DNA from: Niallia taxi
GTDB taxonomy: Bacteria; Bacillota; Bacilli; Bacillales; Cytobacillaceae
Length of the DNA stretch: 64,000 nucleotides
Direction: 5' to 3'
Assembly: GCF_032818155.1 (NCBI RefSeq)
Contig: NZ_CP102590.1
Location: 1,116,001-1,180,000, forward strand
Of the stretch, positions 1 through 9,134 are shown piece after piece (position 1 is the first letter of the stretch; every line of letters starts with the position of its first letter). The notes beneath the pieces are model-generated. The model was not told where the DNA came from. It ran no database searches and was given only the letters and a program-made list of their open reading frames with translations. The position numbers and the translations under genes were made by a program.

Positions 1-828
1 TTGCGTGGACATGCTGTTCAGCAGGAGAAATTAGTGATGAAGTATGCAGAAGAGGAGCATTATTATAAAAGCTTAAGTCAAGCAGTTCAAGCCTTTATTT
101 CGAATCTTGAACTAAAGAAAGAACAGGTACTTGGGATAGGCTTTGCTGTACAGGGGTTAACATCAAACAACGGACAAAATATTACGTATGGAAAAATATT
201 AATTTCAACCGGATTGAATATTGACGTATTTGCACAATATCTTTCATATCCTTGTAGTTTTTTGCATGATGCTAAATGTGCTGCAACGACCGAGCTATGG
301 GTAAGAGATGATATTGGCGATGCTGTCTATTTGTCAATTGGTCCCCATCTTGGTGGAGCGATAATTATTAATGGTCAAATTTACATGGGAAAAGAAGGGC
401 ATAGTGGCACAGTTGAGCATATGACAGTGAATGCTGAGGGTCCTGCCTGCTACTGCGGGAAAAGGGGATGCATGGAAACATATAGCTCTGTTAATGCATT
501 GCTGAAAGAGGAGGAATCATTACCATTCTTCTTTGAAAAAGTTCGTTCAAATGTCCCTTCCTATACAAATAGGTGGGATGCCTTTTTAGAGTATTTAGCC
601 ATTTCCATAAACAATATTCACCTTGTCCTCAATAGAGATTTTATATTAGGAGGACATTTATCGCCTTACTTAACGGAAGAGGATATAGATACTCTACATG
701 AAAAAGTAAATGGAAAAACAGCATTCCCAAGCAATGAAGCATTTATTTTTATAAGTCGTTCTGCCGCAAATGGTGTACCTATGGGTGCAGCTATTCCATT
801 CATACAGACATTTTTGAACAAAATTTAG
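1..828 (+). CDS. ROK-family protein (regulator or sugar kinase), 5' end missing
   Basis: The reading frame is open to the left edge, so the TTG at position 1 is not necessarily the start. The visible 275 residues are the C-terminal two thirds of a ROK protein. The zinc-binding signature CYCGKRGCMETY is intact, and the end GVPMGAAIPFI is typical of the family. The phosphate-binding DxGGT loop and any winged HTH would lie upstream and cannot be seen. The ILGGHLSPYL stretch resembles NagC/XylR-type repressors more than kinases, but this is an inference. A strong terminator follows. Confidence 0.75.
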   Translation: MRGHAVQQEKLVMKYAEEEHYYKSLSQAVQAFISNLELKKEQVLGIGFAVQGLTSNNGQNITYGKILISTGLNIDVFAQYLSYPCSFLHDAKCAATTELWVRDDIGDAVYLSIGPHLGGAIIINGQIYMGKEGHSGTVEHMTVNAEGPACYCGKRGCMETYSSVNALLKEEESLPFFFEKVRSNVPSYTNRWDAFLEYLAISINNIHLVLNRDFILGGHLSPYLTEEDIDTLHEKVNGKTAFPSNEAFIFISRSAANGVPMGAAIPFIQTFLNKI

Positions 829-836
829 AAAAAATC

Positions 837-880
837 AGAAAGCTAGATACTTCACTGTGTCTAGCTTTCTTCCTGCCTGA
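837..880 (+). terminator. Intrinsic terminator after the ROK gene
   Basis: A 14-bp perfect stem (837-850 with 857-870) has a 6-base loop and a short T-rich tail. It closes the ROK transcript. The following stretch up to 1072 has no ORF or structure that I can support. Confidence 0.8.
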
Positions 881-1072
881 TTGCTTAATTTTCTTTGTTT
901 TAATTCCGATTGGTTTAATCTCGGAGTTAACCTTAATATTCACTATTGAGCTTCTTTTGTATATATCCATTTATTTATAGTTTGTTAATTAGTGAGAGAG
1001 TATGAGTAGTATTTTGGGAGGCTGTAAGGGGAATAGAGAATAAAGAAAAATTGTAAACTTTCCAATCCCTAG

Positions 1073-1101
1073 TTGACAGATGGGTAAAATAAGTATAAAT
1101 T
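1073..1101 (+). promoter_or_regulatory. SigA-type promoter of the sulfate transporter operon
   Basis: TTGACA at 1073-1078 and TAAATT at 1096-1101 are separated by 17 bases. Transcription would begin near 1108, about 120 bases before cysP. No S-box (SAM riboswitch) consensus is recognisable in the leader. Confidence 0.6.
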
Positions 1102-1159
1102 ACGAATTAGAAAACTTAATTTTAAAAATTTTATAAAAATGACGCTGATCAGATAACTG

Positions 1160-1202
1160 AAAGCTGCTACTTTTTTCTTAAAAAGTTGGCAGCTTTTTTT
1201 TA
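1160..1202 (+). terminator. Terminator hairpin inside the cysP leader (candidate attenuator)
   Basis: AAAGCTGC (1160-1167) pairs with GCAGCTTT (1189-1196), and ACTTTT (1169-1174) pairs with AAAAGT (1181-1186). A run of T follows. It sits between the promoter at 1073-1101 and the ribosome binding site at 1209-1215. The upstream gene already has its own terminator, so this one probably regulates cysP by premature termination. The antiterminator partner and ligand are unknown. Confidence 0.55.
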
Positions 1203-1226
1203 TAAAAAAAAGGGGGAGCTCTAACT

Positions 1227-2279
1227 ATGAAGAGAAAAAAGAAATCATTTTTTAAAGCAACTGCACTAATATTGGCCGCTTTTGTAACCCTTGCTGGGTG
1301 CAGCAGTTCGGAAAGCAGCGGGGAAAGTTCTGATTCCAAAAAAGTAGAATTATTGAATGTTTCCTATGATCCAACGAGAGAGCTGTATGAAGAATATAAC
1401 AAAGCGTTTGCAGATTATTGGAAAGAGAAAACAGGGCAGGAGGTAACCGTTCAGCAGTCACATGGCGGATCAGGAAAACAAGCACGAGCTGTCATTGATG
1501 GGATTGAAGCAGATGTCGTGACATTGGCTCTAGCTGGAGATATTGATGCGATTGTGAAGGAAAGAGGAATCATTTCAGAGGATTGGCAATCGAAGCTGGA
1601 GAACAATTCCACTCCATACACTTCGACTATCGTATTTTTAGTAAGAAAGGGCAATCCAAAGAATATTCAAGACTGGAATGACTTAATAAAGGACGATGTT
1701 TCGGTCATTACTCCAAATCCAAAAACATCAGGCGGTGCTCGGTGGAATTACCTTGCAGCTTGGGCTTATGCCGACAAACAATTTAATGGAGACGAAACTA
1801 AAATTAAAGATTTTGTGAAAAAGCTATATTCAAATGTAGAGGTTCTTGATTCAGGGGCACGGGATTCTACTAACACATTTGTACAACGGGAGATTGGTGA
1901 TGTATTAATTGCTTGGGAGAACGAAGCGTACTTAGCGATAAATGAATTAGGGAAAGAAAACTTTGAAATTGTCAGCCCATCCTTGAGTATATTAGCAGAG
2001 CCACCAGTTGCTGTAGTTGACGATATTGCTAAGAAAAAGGGAACAACAGAAGTTGCTACAGAGTACTTAAAATATTTATACAGTGAAACAGGACAAGAAA
2101 TTGCAGCGAAGAACTACTATCGTCCTCGTGATAAAGATGTACTGGCAAAATATGCTGACCAATTCGAAGATATTGATTTAGTGACAGTCGATGATGATTT
2201 TGGCGGCTGGACAAAAGCTCAGGAAACACATTTTGCTGATGGAGGAACATTCGACGAAATTTACGTTCCATCAAACTAA
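1227..2279 (+). CDS. cysP: Sulfate/thiosulfate ABC transporter substrate-binding lipoprotein
   Basis: This is the extracytoplasmic receptor that captures sulfate or thiosulfate for the CysTWA importer. The N-terminus has a lipoprotein signal with lipobox LAGC (Cys at about residue 25). Family motifs include [34 protein letters not shown] and [11 protein letters not shown], which line the oxyanion site in Sbp/CysP proteins. At 350 residues it has the usual length. It is first in a four-gene operon, with a stable hairpin between it and the permease genes that may keep the receptor mRNA more abundant. Sulfate versus thiosulfate preference cannot be decided from sequence; Sbp is the alternative name. 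Confidence 0.92.
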   Translation: MKRKKKSFFKATALILAAFVTLAGCSSSESSGESSDSKKVELLNVSYDPTRELYEEYNKAFADYWKEKTGQEVTVQQSHGGSGKQARAVIDGIEADVVTLALAGDIDAIVKERGIISEDWQSKLENNSTPYTSTIVFLVRKGNPKNIQDWNDLIKDDVSVITPNPKTSGGARWNYLAAWAYADKQFNGDETKIKDFVKKLYSNVEVLDSGARDSTNTFVQREIGDVLIAWENEAYLAINELGKENFEIVSPSLSILAEPPVAVVDDIAKKKGTTEVATEYLKYLYSETGQEIAAKNYYRPRDKDVLAKYADQFEDIDLVTVDDDFGGWTKAQETHFADGGTFDEIYVPSN

Positions 2280-2286
2280 TCAATGA

Positions 2287-2327
2287 ATCATCATTACCTT
2301 TGTCATTCGTGAAAAGGTAATGATGAT
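2287..2327 (+). other. Intercistronic hairpin between cysP and cysT
   Basis: A perfect 15-bp stem (2287-2301 with 2313-2327) has an 11-base loop and no following T run. It is probably a 3' mRNA stabiliser or partial stop that raises the ratio of binding protein to permease, as is common after ABC receptor genes. Confidence 0.6.
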
Positions 2328-2359
2328 TTACGATTCTTTACAATAAAAGAGGTGAGTAA

Positions 2360-3202
2360 ATGAGGAAAGAAACGAAGCAAAGGAAAGGGAAAAAAAGTAA
2401 TGTTCTTCCTGGTTTTGGCCTTTCATTAGGATATACGATGCTATACATAAGCATCCTTGTTATTTTGCCATTGTTTATGATATTTTTTAACACTACAAAA
2501 ATGGGCTGGAGTGACTTTTGGGATACTGTCCTTGATCCACGCGTCGTTGCTTCTTATAAATTAAGCTTCGGAGCATCATTTACAGCAGCACTAATCAATG
2601 TTGTATTCGGTGTTCTCCTTGCATGGGTGCTTGTTCGGTATCCATTTCCGGGGAAAAGAATTGTGGACGGTCTTGTTGATTTACCTTTCGCTCTACCAAC
2701 AGCGGTTGCTGGGATTGCTTTAACGACTTTGTATGCACCAAATGGATGGATTGGAAGTTTGCTAGGCTTTAAAGTGGCCTTTACGCCTATTGGTGTAACG
2801 ATTGCATTGACATTCATCGGCTTGCCTTTTGTAGTGAGAATGGTTCAGCCGGTTCTGCAAAATCTTGAGCGGGAAGTAGAGGAAGCATCTTCGAGTCTTG
2901 GGGCTTCTAGACTGCAAACCTTTACAAGAGTCATCTTTCCAGAGCTGCTTCCCTCCATTCTTGCTGGTTTCACGTTAGCATTCGCCAGATCTTTAGGAGA
3001 ATATGGATCAGTTGTTTTTATAGCAGGCAATATGCCGATGAAAACGGAGATAACCCCATTGCTGATTATTACAAAGCTAGAACAATACGACTATACGGGG
3101 GCGACGGCAATTGCTTCTGTAATGTTGTTTGTTTCCTTTCTCTTACTTTTCTTTATAAACCTTTTACAGTGGTGGACAAACAGGAATATGACAGCAAATT
3201 AA
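2360..3202 (+). CDS. cysT: Sulfate ABC transporter permease CysT (CysU)
   Basis: This is a membrane subunit of the sulfate/thiosulfate importer. The 280-residue protein has six hydrophobic segments. The EAA loop that contacts the ATPase is seen as [27 protein letters not shown] (split here: [10 protein letters not shown], then the coupling helix). The start ATG follows a GAGGTG ribosome binding site by 6 bases. The gene is followed 16 bases later by the paired permease cysW, giving the usual heterodimer. Confidence 0.92.
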   Translation: MRKETKQRKGKKSNVLPGFGLSLGYTMLYISILVILPLFMIFFNTTKMGWSDFWDTVLDPRVVASYKLSFGASFTAALINVVFGVLLAWVLVRYPFPGKRIVDGLVDLPFALPTAVAGIALTTLYAPNGWIGSLLGFKVAFTPIGVTIALTFIGLPFVVRMVQPVLQNLEREVEEASSSLGASRLQTFTRVIFPELLPSILAGFTLAFARSLGEYGSVVFIAGNMPMKTEITPLLIITKLEQYDYTGATAIASVMLFVSFLLLFFINLLQWWTNRNMTAN

Positions 3203-3218
3203 GAAAGGAGGAAAACCA

Positions 3219-4094
3219 TTGGCAGGAAATGTACCATTACAACCAAATACAGCACCAGCATCGCAAAAGAAAACGGCTGCCTCAGAGCCGGTGTGGGTGC
3301 GAACTATTTTAATCACCATATCACTTGTTTTTTTAGGATTATTTTTAGTTCTTCCATTAATCACTATTTTCATACAAGCATTTGATCAGGGTGTGAAGGT
3401 CTATCTTGCTGCAATCACGGACCCTGAAGCAATGTCTGCAATTAAGCTGACATTATTAGTTATTGTAATAGCAGTCCCTTTAAATGCCATTTTTGGCGTT
3501 GCTGCAGCATGGGCTGTTTCCAAGTTCCAGTTTAGAGGGAAAAACTTGCTGATTACCATTATCGACCTACCGTTTGCAGTGTCACCGGTTATTGCTGGTT
3601 TAGTGTTTGTTCTGCTGTTCAGTACACACGGCTTGTTTGGGGAATGGCTCTATGCTCACGACATTAAAATAATCTTTGCTGTTCCGGGAATTGTTCTTGC
3701 AACCATTTTTGTAACATTACCATTTGTAGCAAGGGAATTGATTCCATTAATGCAAGCGCAAGGAACATCAGAAGAAGAAGCTTCTCTGACATTAGGTGCA
3801 AATGGCTGGAAAACCTTTTGGTATGTGACCATTCCGAATATAAAATGGGGCTTGTTATATGGAATTATCCTGTGTAATGCAAGAGCCATTGGCGAGTTTG
3901 GCGCAGTATCCGTTGTGTCAGGACATATCAGGGGCTTAACAAATACAATGCCTCTTCATATCGAAATTTTATATGGGGAGTATCAATTTGCAGCAGCCTT
4001 TGCAGTTGCCACATTAATGTCTATTTTAGCCATTATTACACTGATTATAAAAAGTGTGCTGGAGTGGAAAACAAAAAAACAGTTCAGCAATTAA
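3219..4094 (+). CDS. cysW: Sulfate ABC transporter permease CysW
   Basis: This is the second permease of the heterodimer. The start is TTG at 3219, chosen because AAAGGAGG at 3204-3211 lies 7 bases upstream and no ATG is better placed. The 291-residue protein has a variable, hydrophilic N-terminus of about 25 residues, six membrane segments and an EAA motif ([16 protein letters not shown]) near residue 190. The family match to CysW is clear from the surrounding cysP-T-W-A order and the [11 protein letters not shown] motif. Confidence 0.92.
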   Translation: MAGNVPLQPNTAPASQKKTAASEPVWVRTILITISLVFLGLFLVLPLITIFIQAFDQGVKVYLAAITDPEAMSAIKLTLLVIVIAVPLNAIFGVAAAWAVSKFQFRGKNLLITIIDLPFAVSPVIAGLVFVLLFSTHGLFGEWLYAHDIKIIFAVPGIVLATIFVTLPFVARELIPLMQAQGTSEEEASLTLGANGWKTFWYVTIPNIKWGLLYGIILCNARAIGEFGAVSVVSGHIRGLTNTMPLHIEILYGEYQFAAAFAVATLMSILAIITLIIKSVLEWKTKKQFSN

Positions 4095-4119
4095 GTAGGA
4101 AGCAAAGGGGTGGTTGGAA

Positions 4120-5193
4120 ATGAGTATTGTCATAAATAATGTTTCAAAATCATTTGGCTCTTTTCAAGCATTACAGGATATAGATTTGGAAATCCAAACA
4201 GGAGAGCTTGTCGCGTTATTAGGGCCGTCCGGATCTGGAAAGACGTCACTGTTAAGAATTATTGCAGGTTTAGAATATGCCGATGAAGGCTCGATCTATT
4301 TTGGCAGTGATGAAATAACAGATATAAGTACAAAAGACAGGAAGGTAGGCTTTGTTTTTCAGCATTATGCATTGTTTCGCCATATGAATGTGTTTGATAA
4401 CATTGCCTATGGTTTGAAGGTAAGACCGAAAAACACAAGACCAGGTAAAAAGGAAATAGAAAAAAAAGTGAATGAGCTCCTTCAGCTAGTGAAATTGGAA
4501 GAATTGGCAAAACGCTATCCTGCTCAGCTGTCAGGTGGGCAAAAGCAGCGTGTAGCTCTTGCCCGTGCTTTGGCTGTAGAACCGAAAGTATTGCTTTTGG
4601 ATGAACCGTTCGGAGCGCTAGATGCAAAGGTCAGGAAGGATTTAAGACGCTGGTTAAGAAATCTTCATGATGAATTTAATATCACGAGCATTTTCGTTAC
4701 ACATGACCAAGAGGAAGCGCTTGATGTCGCGGATAGAATTGTCGTGATGAATGATGGGAGGGTGGAACAAATCGGATCACCTGAGGAGGTGTATGAGCAC
4801 CCGAAAAACCCTTTTGTGTATGATTTCCTTGGAAATGTTAATTTGTTTCATGGCAGACTTGAAAACGGAAAGCTAAGTCAAGGTAAAGCTCAGTTTCCAG
4901 TTCCAGGAGTGCAGCATGAACAGGACCAGAAAGCAGTTGGGTATGTCCGCCCACATGATATAACAATAACAAAAGAGGAAAGTGGTCAGGATTCTATCAA
5001 GGCAACGATTACACATATTCACGTCGTTGGTCCTATTGTTCATATTGAGTTGAAAAGAATTGATAATGACGAGTTTTTAGAAGCAGAAATAACAAAGGAG
5101 CTTTATCGTACACTTGGCTTACAAACTAATAATAATGTATATGTTAAACCAAGTCAGCTGAAGGTGTTTTTTCCTGACGATTACTCTATATGA
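4120..5193 (+). CDS. cysA: Sulfate/thiosulfate ABC transporter ATP-binding protein
   Basis: This ATPase powers the CysTW permease. It has Walker [10 protein letters not shown] (about residue 35), Q-loop, signature [15 protein letters not shown], Walker B VLLLDEP and the switch His (FVTHDQEEA). A C-terminal TOBE-like region follows from about residue 240. The ATG at 4120 is preferred over the in-frame TTG at 4114 because AGGGG (4106-4110) lies 9 bases before it. The resulting 357 residues match the family. It is last in the operon and is followed by a terminator. Confidence 0.92.
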   Translation: MSIVINNVSKSFGSFQALQDIDLEIQTGELVALLGPSGSGKTSLLRIIAGLEYADEGSIYFGSDEITDISTKDRKVGFVFQHYALFRHMNVFDNIAYGLKVRPKNTRPGKKEIEKKVNELLQLVKLEELAKRYPAQLSGGQKQRVALARALAVEPKVLLLDEPFGALDAKVRKDLRRWLRNLHDEFNITSIFVTHDQEEALDVADRIVVMNDGRVEQIGSPEEVYEHPKNPFVYDFLGNVNLFHGRLENGKLSQGKAQFPVPGVQHEQDQKAVGYVRPHDITITKEESGQDSIKATITHIHVVGPIVHIELKRIDNDEFLEAEITKELYRTLGLQTNNNVYVKPSQLKVFFPDDYSI

Positions 5194-5200
5194 TAGGATG

Positions 5201-5225
5201 AAGCTGCATTATGCAGCTTTTTTTT
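5201..5225 (+). terminator. Terminator of the cys operon
   Basis: AAGCTGCAT pairs with ATGCAGCTT with almost no loop, followed by eight T. It ends the cysP-T-W-A transcript. Confidence 0.8.
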
Positions 5226-5313
5226 ATGAAGCCAAACCCTTCCTCCAAAAAATTGCTCGTTACTTGTCTACCATTTTCCAATAGTCTATTCTAAAAAGAA
5301 GGAGCTGTGATAG

Positions 5314-6075
5314 ATGGATAATAATACGAAGTTCAATGGAAAGGCGAAGGTGTATGCAGCATTCCGACCAGACTATCCAGAACAGCTGTTGAATGATTTA
5401 TGCACAGAGTGTGGGCTAAGTATAAATTCAACAGTAGCTGATATTGGGGCAGGAACCGGAATCCTAACAAAACAGCTTTTAGATTTAGGGCTAACCGTGT
5501 TTGCTGTTGAACCAAATGAAGACATGCGGCAAGCTGCGATAAAATTACTAAAAGACTACAAAGGCATTACTTTAGTAAATGGAGCGGCAGAAAACACGAC
5601 GTTACCGCAACATAGTGTTGATCTAGTTACAGCGGCTCAAAGTTTTCATTGGTTTAATGAAGACGAATTTCATAAAGAAAGTCAAAGAATACTTAAAAAG
5701 GATGGGAAAGTCTCTATAATTGCAAATGAACGGGTGAATGAAGCGTCAGTGAACTTGGAAATTGCTGATGTATACAGACGTTATTGTCCAAATTTTAACG
5801 GGTTTTCAAATGGATTGAATGGTTCACAGGAGATTTATGACTCCTTCTTTAATAGAAATTACCATGAAATAGTGTATGATTATCCGCTAAAGTACAATAA
5901 AGCAACTTTTATTGGCAGACATTTATCATCATCATTTTCCTTACAGGAAGGGGATAAGCAGTACCCTCTGCTTGTTGAAGCGTTAGCAGCTTTATTTGAC
6001 AAGTATGGCGAAAACGGACTGTTATCAATACCTAATTTAACAAAATGCAGATACGGCGTAGTTCAGGCAAAATAA
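5314..6075 (+). CDS. Class I SAM-dependent methyltransferase
   Basis: This cytoplasmic methyltransferase has 253 residues. Motif I is VADIGAGTGILTKQL near residue 40, followed by FAVEPNEDM (acidic residue that binds the ribose) and the AAQSFHWFN segment typical of methyltransferase type 11/UbiE-like enzymes. The substrate cannot be predicted. It has its own ribosome binding site (AAGGAGCTGTG) and no partner genes, and lies tail to tail with the HPr-like gene, 11 bases apart. Confidence 0.85.
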   Translation: MDNNTKFNGKAKVYAAFRPDYPEQLLNDLCTECGLSINSTVADIGAGTGILTKQLLDLGLTVFAVEPNEDMRQAAIKLLKDYKGITLVNGAAENTTLPQHSVDLVTAAQSFHWFNEDEFHKESQRILKKDGKVSIIANERVNEASVNLEIADVYRRYCPNFNGFSNGLNGSQEIYDSFFNRNYHEIVYDYPLKYNKATFIGRHLSSSFSLQEGDKQYPLLVEALAALFDKYGENGLLSIPNLTKCRYGVVQAK

Positions 6076-6086
6076 CAAGCAGAAAG

Positions 6087-6362
6087 TCAAGAAATTCTCC
6101 AAGTCTCTATGAGAGCTTTTTCAATTGACTTTATTGCTTGATGTTCATCTACACCATCTGCCCAAATCTTAAAGGTTGTGCCAGGTTTAATTTCCAAAGA
6201 CATGACGTCCATAATCGATGTTGGCGAATTTTTGAGACTAACAGACCGGCCTTTATATTCTAAATGGATGCTGGATTGGAACAAGGAAGCTGTGTTAATT
6301 AATAAGCATGTGGGCCGGGCAAATCCTGTGACGGCAATAATGTTGAATCGCATTTCGGTCAA
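6087..6362 (-). CDS. HPr-like protein lacking the phosphorylatable histidine
   Basis: This 91-residue protein resembles PTS HPr and Crh along its length (for example SSIHLEYKGRSVSLK and IMDVMSLEIKPGTT). Where HPr has G-I-H-A-R-P, this protein reads TGFARP: one residue shorter and without His15. The regulatory serine region is kept as SIMDVMSL, but with about four extra residues (NSPT) just before it. It therefore cannot pass phosphate from enzyme I and may act only as a regulator, as Crh does. The TTG start at 6362 lies 10 bases after GGAGG; the ATG three codons later is an alternative. Confidence 0.7.
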   Translation of the reverse strand: MTEMRFNIIAVTGFARPTCLLINTASLFQSSIHLEYKGRSVSLKNSPTSIMDVMSLEIKPGTTFKIWADGVDEHQAIKSIEKALIETWRIS

Positions 6363-6529
6363 TTTTCTAGTTCCTCCGTTCAGTTATAAATTATTATTTT
6401 CATTATCGTATAGGATGAAAGGAAAGTGATAACCCATTCATCGCAAAAGGTTGCCTATTCCTATCAGGACACTTATCGAATCCGTATAAATCCTTTATAA
6501 TGCAAGTAGTTAAGTGCAAAGGAGACAGT

Positions 6530-7447
6530 ATGACAGTGCAAACGACAAATCAATTGAGTGAATTAGGCAAGCTTGTAGAGCGGTTTACAAAAGAAGAAGG
6601 CTTAAATAAAACAGCTGTGCCATCCTTGTTTTTTATTCGGGAATCACAGGTAACAGAGCCAATACATGCAGTCTTTAAGCCATCGATTTGTATTATTCTT
6701 CAAGGTGAAAAAGAGGTCCTGCTTGCTCAGGATCGCTTTCAGTATGGACCACAGGATTATATTGTTTCATCTGTTCATTTACCTGTTGTTGGGCAAGTAA
6801 TCAAGGCATCTAAAGATGCTCCTTATTTAGCCTTTAAGCTTGAGTTCACACCGAGAGAGATATTTGGCTTGATAAGCGATTCTAACAGCCAATTCGAAAG
6901 AAAGAAGAATATGAATAGAGCCATGTATATTAGCAAGGCAGATCATCCTCTGTTAGATGCGGCAACAAGGCTTGGCCAATTGCTGGAAAAGCCAGAGCAT
7001 ATACAAGTGCTTGCGCCATTATACAAAAAAGAAATCCTGTATATGGTCTTACAAGGTCCGCATGGAGCCATTCTGCGGCAAATGGCGATAGAAGGCAGCC
7101 AAACATATCGAATTAGTGAAGTGATTGACCATATTAAGCTTAATTATGTCAGTGCCTTACGCATAGAAGATCTTGCAGATAAGGCAAACATGAGTGTGGC
7201 AACACTTCATCGTTATTTTAAACAAGTGACAGCAATGAGTCCGATACAATTTCAAAAGAACTTAAGGCTGCAGGAGGCAAGGCGCAGATTACTCGCCGAA
7301 TCTACCGATGCAGCCGAAGTAGCATTTCAAGTTGGATATGAAAGCCCCTCCCAATTCAGCCGTGAGTATTCGAGGATGTTTGGACTTCCGCCAAAAGAAG
7401 ATATAAAGCAGTTAAGAGCGAATCCTGTCCAAAGTAAAAATGCATAA
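6530..7447 (+). CDS. AraC-family transcriptional regulator (AraC_N type)
   Basis: Residues 1-190 match the cupin-like N-terminal ligand domain (PF06719 type: SLFFIRESQVTEP..FKPSICIILQGEKE). Residues 200-300 form the double HTH of AraC proteins (SVATLHRYFKQVTAMSPIQFQKNLRL; SPSQFSREYSRMFG). The ATG at 6530 is chosen because AAAGGAGA lies just before it. The 305 residues match the family. The ligand is unknown. The next gene is a drug efflux pump, but a terminator separates them and the pump has its own TetR-type operator. Confidence 0.88.
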   Translation: MTVQTTNQLSELGKLVERFTKEEGLNKTAVPSLFFIRESQVTEPIHAVFKPSICIILQGEKEVLLAQDRFQYGPQDYIVSSVHLPVVGQVIKASKDAPYLAFKLEFTPREIFGLISDSNSQFERKKNMNRAMYISKADHPLLDAATRLGQLLEKPEHIQVLAPLYKKEILYMVLQGPHGAILRQMAIEGSQTYRISEVIDHIKLNYVSALRIEDLADKANMSVATLHRYFKQVTAMSPIQFQKNLRLQEARRRLLAESTDAAEVAFQVGYESPSQFSREYSRMFGLPPKEDIKQLRANPVQSKNA

Positions 7448-7455
7448 GTCATACT

Positions 7456-7492
7456 AAAAATGTGGGGAATCTATATTCAACCACATTTTTTT
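7456..7492 (+). terminator. Terminator after the AraC-type regulator
   Basis: AAAAATGTGG (7456-7465) pairs with CCACATTTTT (7481-7490), giving a U-rich 3' arm. Confidence 0.75.
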
Positions 7493-7522
7493 GTATTTGC
7501 TTCCCTTTATAGGTAATAATAA

Positions 7523-7570
7523 TTGCCGATAACACTATAATTTGGTATGATAACTAACGACCGGTCGTTA
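7523..7570 (+). promoter_or_regulatory. Efflux pump promoter with perfect TetR-type operator
   Basis: TTGCCG (7523-7528) and TATGAT (7546-7551) are 17 bases apart. A perfect 16-base palindrome, TAACGACCGGTCGTTA, lies at 7555-7570 over the expected transcription start. The ACCGGT centre is typical of TetR/AcrR-family operators. No TetR gene is present in the window, so the repressor would be encoded elsewhere. Confidence 0.7.
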
Positions 7571-7621
7571 AGTTGATCGAGATAAAAATAATGATTTCAT
7601 CATTTAGGGAAGTGAGTTCAC

Positions 7622-8839
7622 ATGCAAAAACCAATTAAGGAACAAAAAATGGTATTAATCATTTTATTAAGTAATCTTTTCATCGTATTTTTAGGAATTG
7701 GTCTAATCATTCCAGTTATGCCATCATTCATGAATATGATGCATATAACAGGAAGTACGATGGGCTATCTTGTTGCTGTATTTGCTTTTGCCCAGTTGAT
7801 TGTGTCTCCGTTTGCAGGCAGATGGGTAGATAGTATTGGCAGAAAGAAGATGATTGTTTTTGGTTTAGTGATATTTGGAATCTCAGAGTTAATTTTCGGT
7901 CTGGGAACCAATGTTTCCGTATTATATATATCAAGGATACTAGGCGGAGTCAGTGCTGCCTTCATTATGCCTGCTGTAACGGCATATGTAGCCGATATTA
8001 CGACAATCCAAGATAGATCAAAAGCGATGGGCTATGTTTCTGCCGCTATCAGCACTGGGTTTATCATTGGACCAGGAGCGGGTGGCTTTATCGCTGATTT
8101 TGGAATTCGCGTGCCGTTTTTCTTCGCAGCAGTGATTGCCTTTTTAGCAGCGTTCAGCTCTGTCTTTATCTTAAAAGAGCCATTATCTAAAAGTGAGCTT
8201 GCTGAACTTGCCGCAAATACACAGAAGTCTAATTTCTTTAAAGACTTGAAGAAATCGACACAACCGATTTATTTAATTGCTTTTATTATTGTCTTTGTCC
8301 TAGCATTTGGTTTATCAGCCTATGAAACAGTATTCAGCTTGTTTTCTGATCATAAGTTTGGCTTTACACCGAAGGATATCGCCACAATAATTACAATCAG
8401 CTCGATATTTGCTGTTATTGTCCAAATTCTTTGGTTCGGTAAATTGGTAAATAAGCTGGGAGAGAAAGCAGTCATCCAGCTTTGCTTAATCATCGGTGCT
8501 GTTTTAGCATTTGTATCAACGGTAATGTCTGGATTTATCGCTGTTTTACTTGTCACCTGCTTTATCTTCCTAGCCTTTGATTTGCTGCGACCAGCATTGA
8601 CGACATTTCTGTCAAAAACTGCCGGGAAACAACAAGGCTTCGTGGCAGGAATGAATTCAACCTACACAAGTTTAGGGACAATTTTTGGACCAGCACTTGG
8701 CGGAATATTATTTGATATAAATATCAATTTTCCATTCCTGTTTGCAGGTGTTGTGATGATTGTTGGCTTGGGTCTTACGATGATATGGAAAGAGAAAGCT
8801 GATGGCGTAGTTTACGACGTTTCGAATAATACTGATTAA
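7622..8839 (+). CDS. MFS multidrug efflux transporter (NorA/Bmr-like)
   Basis: This inner-membrane proton antiporter has 405 residues and 12 predicted helices. Motif A (GRWVDSIGRKKM) lies after helix 2 and motif C (GFIIGPGAGGF) in helix 5, which marks the drug/H+ antiporter branch. The sequence closely resembles NorA, Bmr and Blt. It is a single-gene unit controlled by the operator at 7555-7570 and followed by a terminator. Substrates are probably lipophilic cations or quinolones, by family only. Confidence 0.88.
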   Translation: MQKPIKEQKMVLIILLSNLFIVFLGIGLIIPVMPSFMNMMHITGSTMGYLVAVFAFAQLIVSPFAGRWVDSIGRKKMIVFGLVIFGISELIFGLGTNVSVLYISRILGGVSAAFIMPAVTAYVADITTIQDRSKAMGYVSAAISTGFIIGPGAGGFIADFGIRVPFFFAAVIAFLAAFSSVFILKEPLSKSELAELAANTQKSNFFKDLKKSTQPIYLIAFIIVFVLAFGLSAYETVFSLFSDHKFGFTPKDIATIITISSIFAVIVQILWFGKLVNKLGEKAVIQLCLIIGAVLAFVSTVMSGFIAVLLVTCFIFLAFDLLRPALTTFLSKTAGKQQGFVAGMNSTYTSLGTIFGPALGGILFDININFPFLFAGVVMIVGLGLTMIWKEKADGVVYDVSNNTD

Positions 8840-8840
8840 A

Positions 8841-8868
8841 CCTCCGCTTTTGTAGTGGAGGTTTTTTT
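8841..8868 (+). terminator. Terminator after the NorA-like pump
   Basis: CCTCCGCT pairs with AGTGGAGG over a 5-base loop, followed by seven T. Confidence 0.8.
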
Positions 8869-8940
8869 ATACTTAGAGAATGTAAAAGGAAAGGGCATTG
8901 TGCTTAGTTTTATGTAGTGTACAAATTTAAACGCCGAAAG

Positions 8941-8980
8941 GAGCAGTCTTCATTGCTGAAAATGAGACCTGCTCTTTTTT
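8941..8980 (+). terminator. Second hairpin terminator upstream of the glycan operon
   Basis: GAGCAG (8941-8946) pairs with CTGCTC (8969-8974), extended by TTCATT with AATGA and followed by six T. No gene ends just before it. A weak promoter-like pair (TTGTGC at 8898, TACAAA at 8920) precedes it, so it could end a tiny RNA, act as an attenuator or back up the previous terminator. Confidence 0.5.
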
Positions 8981-9059
8981 CATGGACTAATATTAGATAC
9001 ACTGTAAAATCCATAGAACTTACTTCCAATCTATTGCCCTTAAATGCAGGAGGATTAAA

Positions 9060-9080
9060 ATGAAAGAAAAGCAATTATAA
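9060..9080 (+). CDS. Six-codon leader ORF before the GH38 gene
   Basis: ATG AAA GAA AAG CAA TTA TAA follows AGGAGG (9048-9053) at a spacing of 6 bases. A second mini-ORF (9085-9135, 16 residues, without a clear ribosome binding site) ends in TAATG and so overlaps the GH38 start at 9135. They may couple translation of the leader to the glycosidase operon. Function is not established. Confidence 0.35.
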   Translation: MKEKQL

Positions 9081-9134
9081 TAAAATGGCAGCGTTTTCTT
9101 ATTGCTGGTATATAGAAAGGCGGGTAAAGAATTA

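Noticed and set aside
1102..1226. S-box or T-box riboswitch before cysP
   Set aside because: Neither the S-box conserved start nor the T-box AGGGTGGNACCGCG sequence is present. Only a terminator hairpin can be supported.
6178..6429. 83-codon plus-strand ORF opposite the HPr-like gene
   Set aside because: It lies antisense to a gene with clear HPr similarity and a good start, and has no homology of its own.
9088..9101. Possible cre site (TGGCAGCGTTTTCT)
   Set aside because: Three mismatches to the consensus and a location after the leader ORF make it too weak to annotate.
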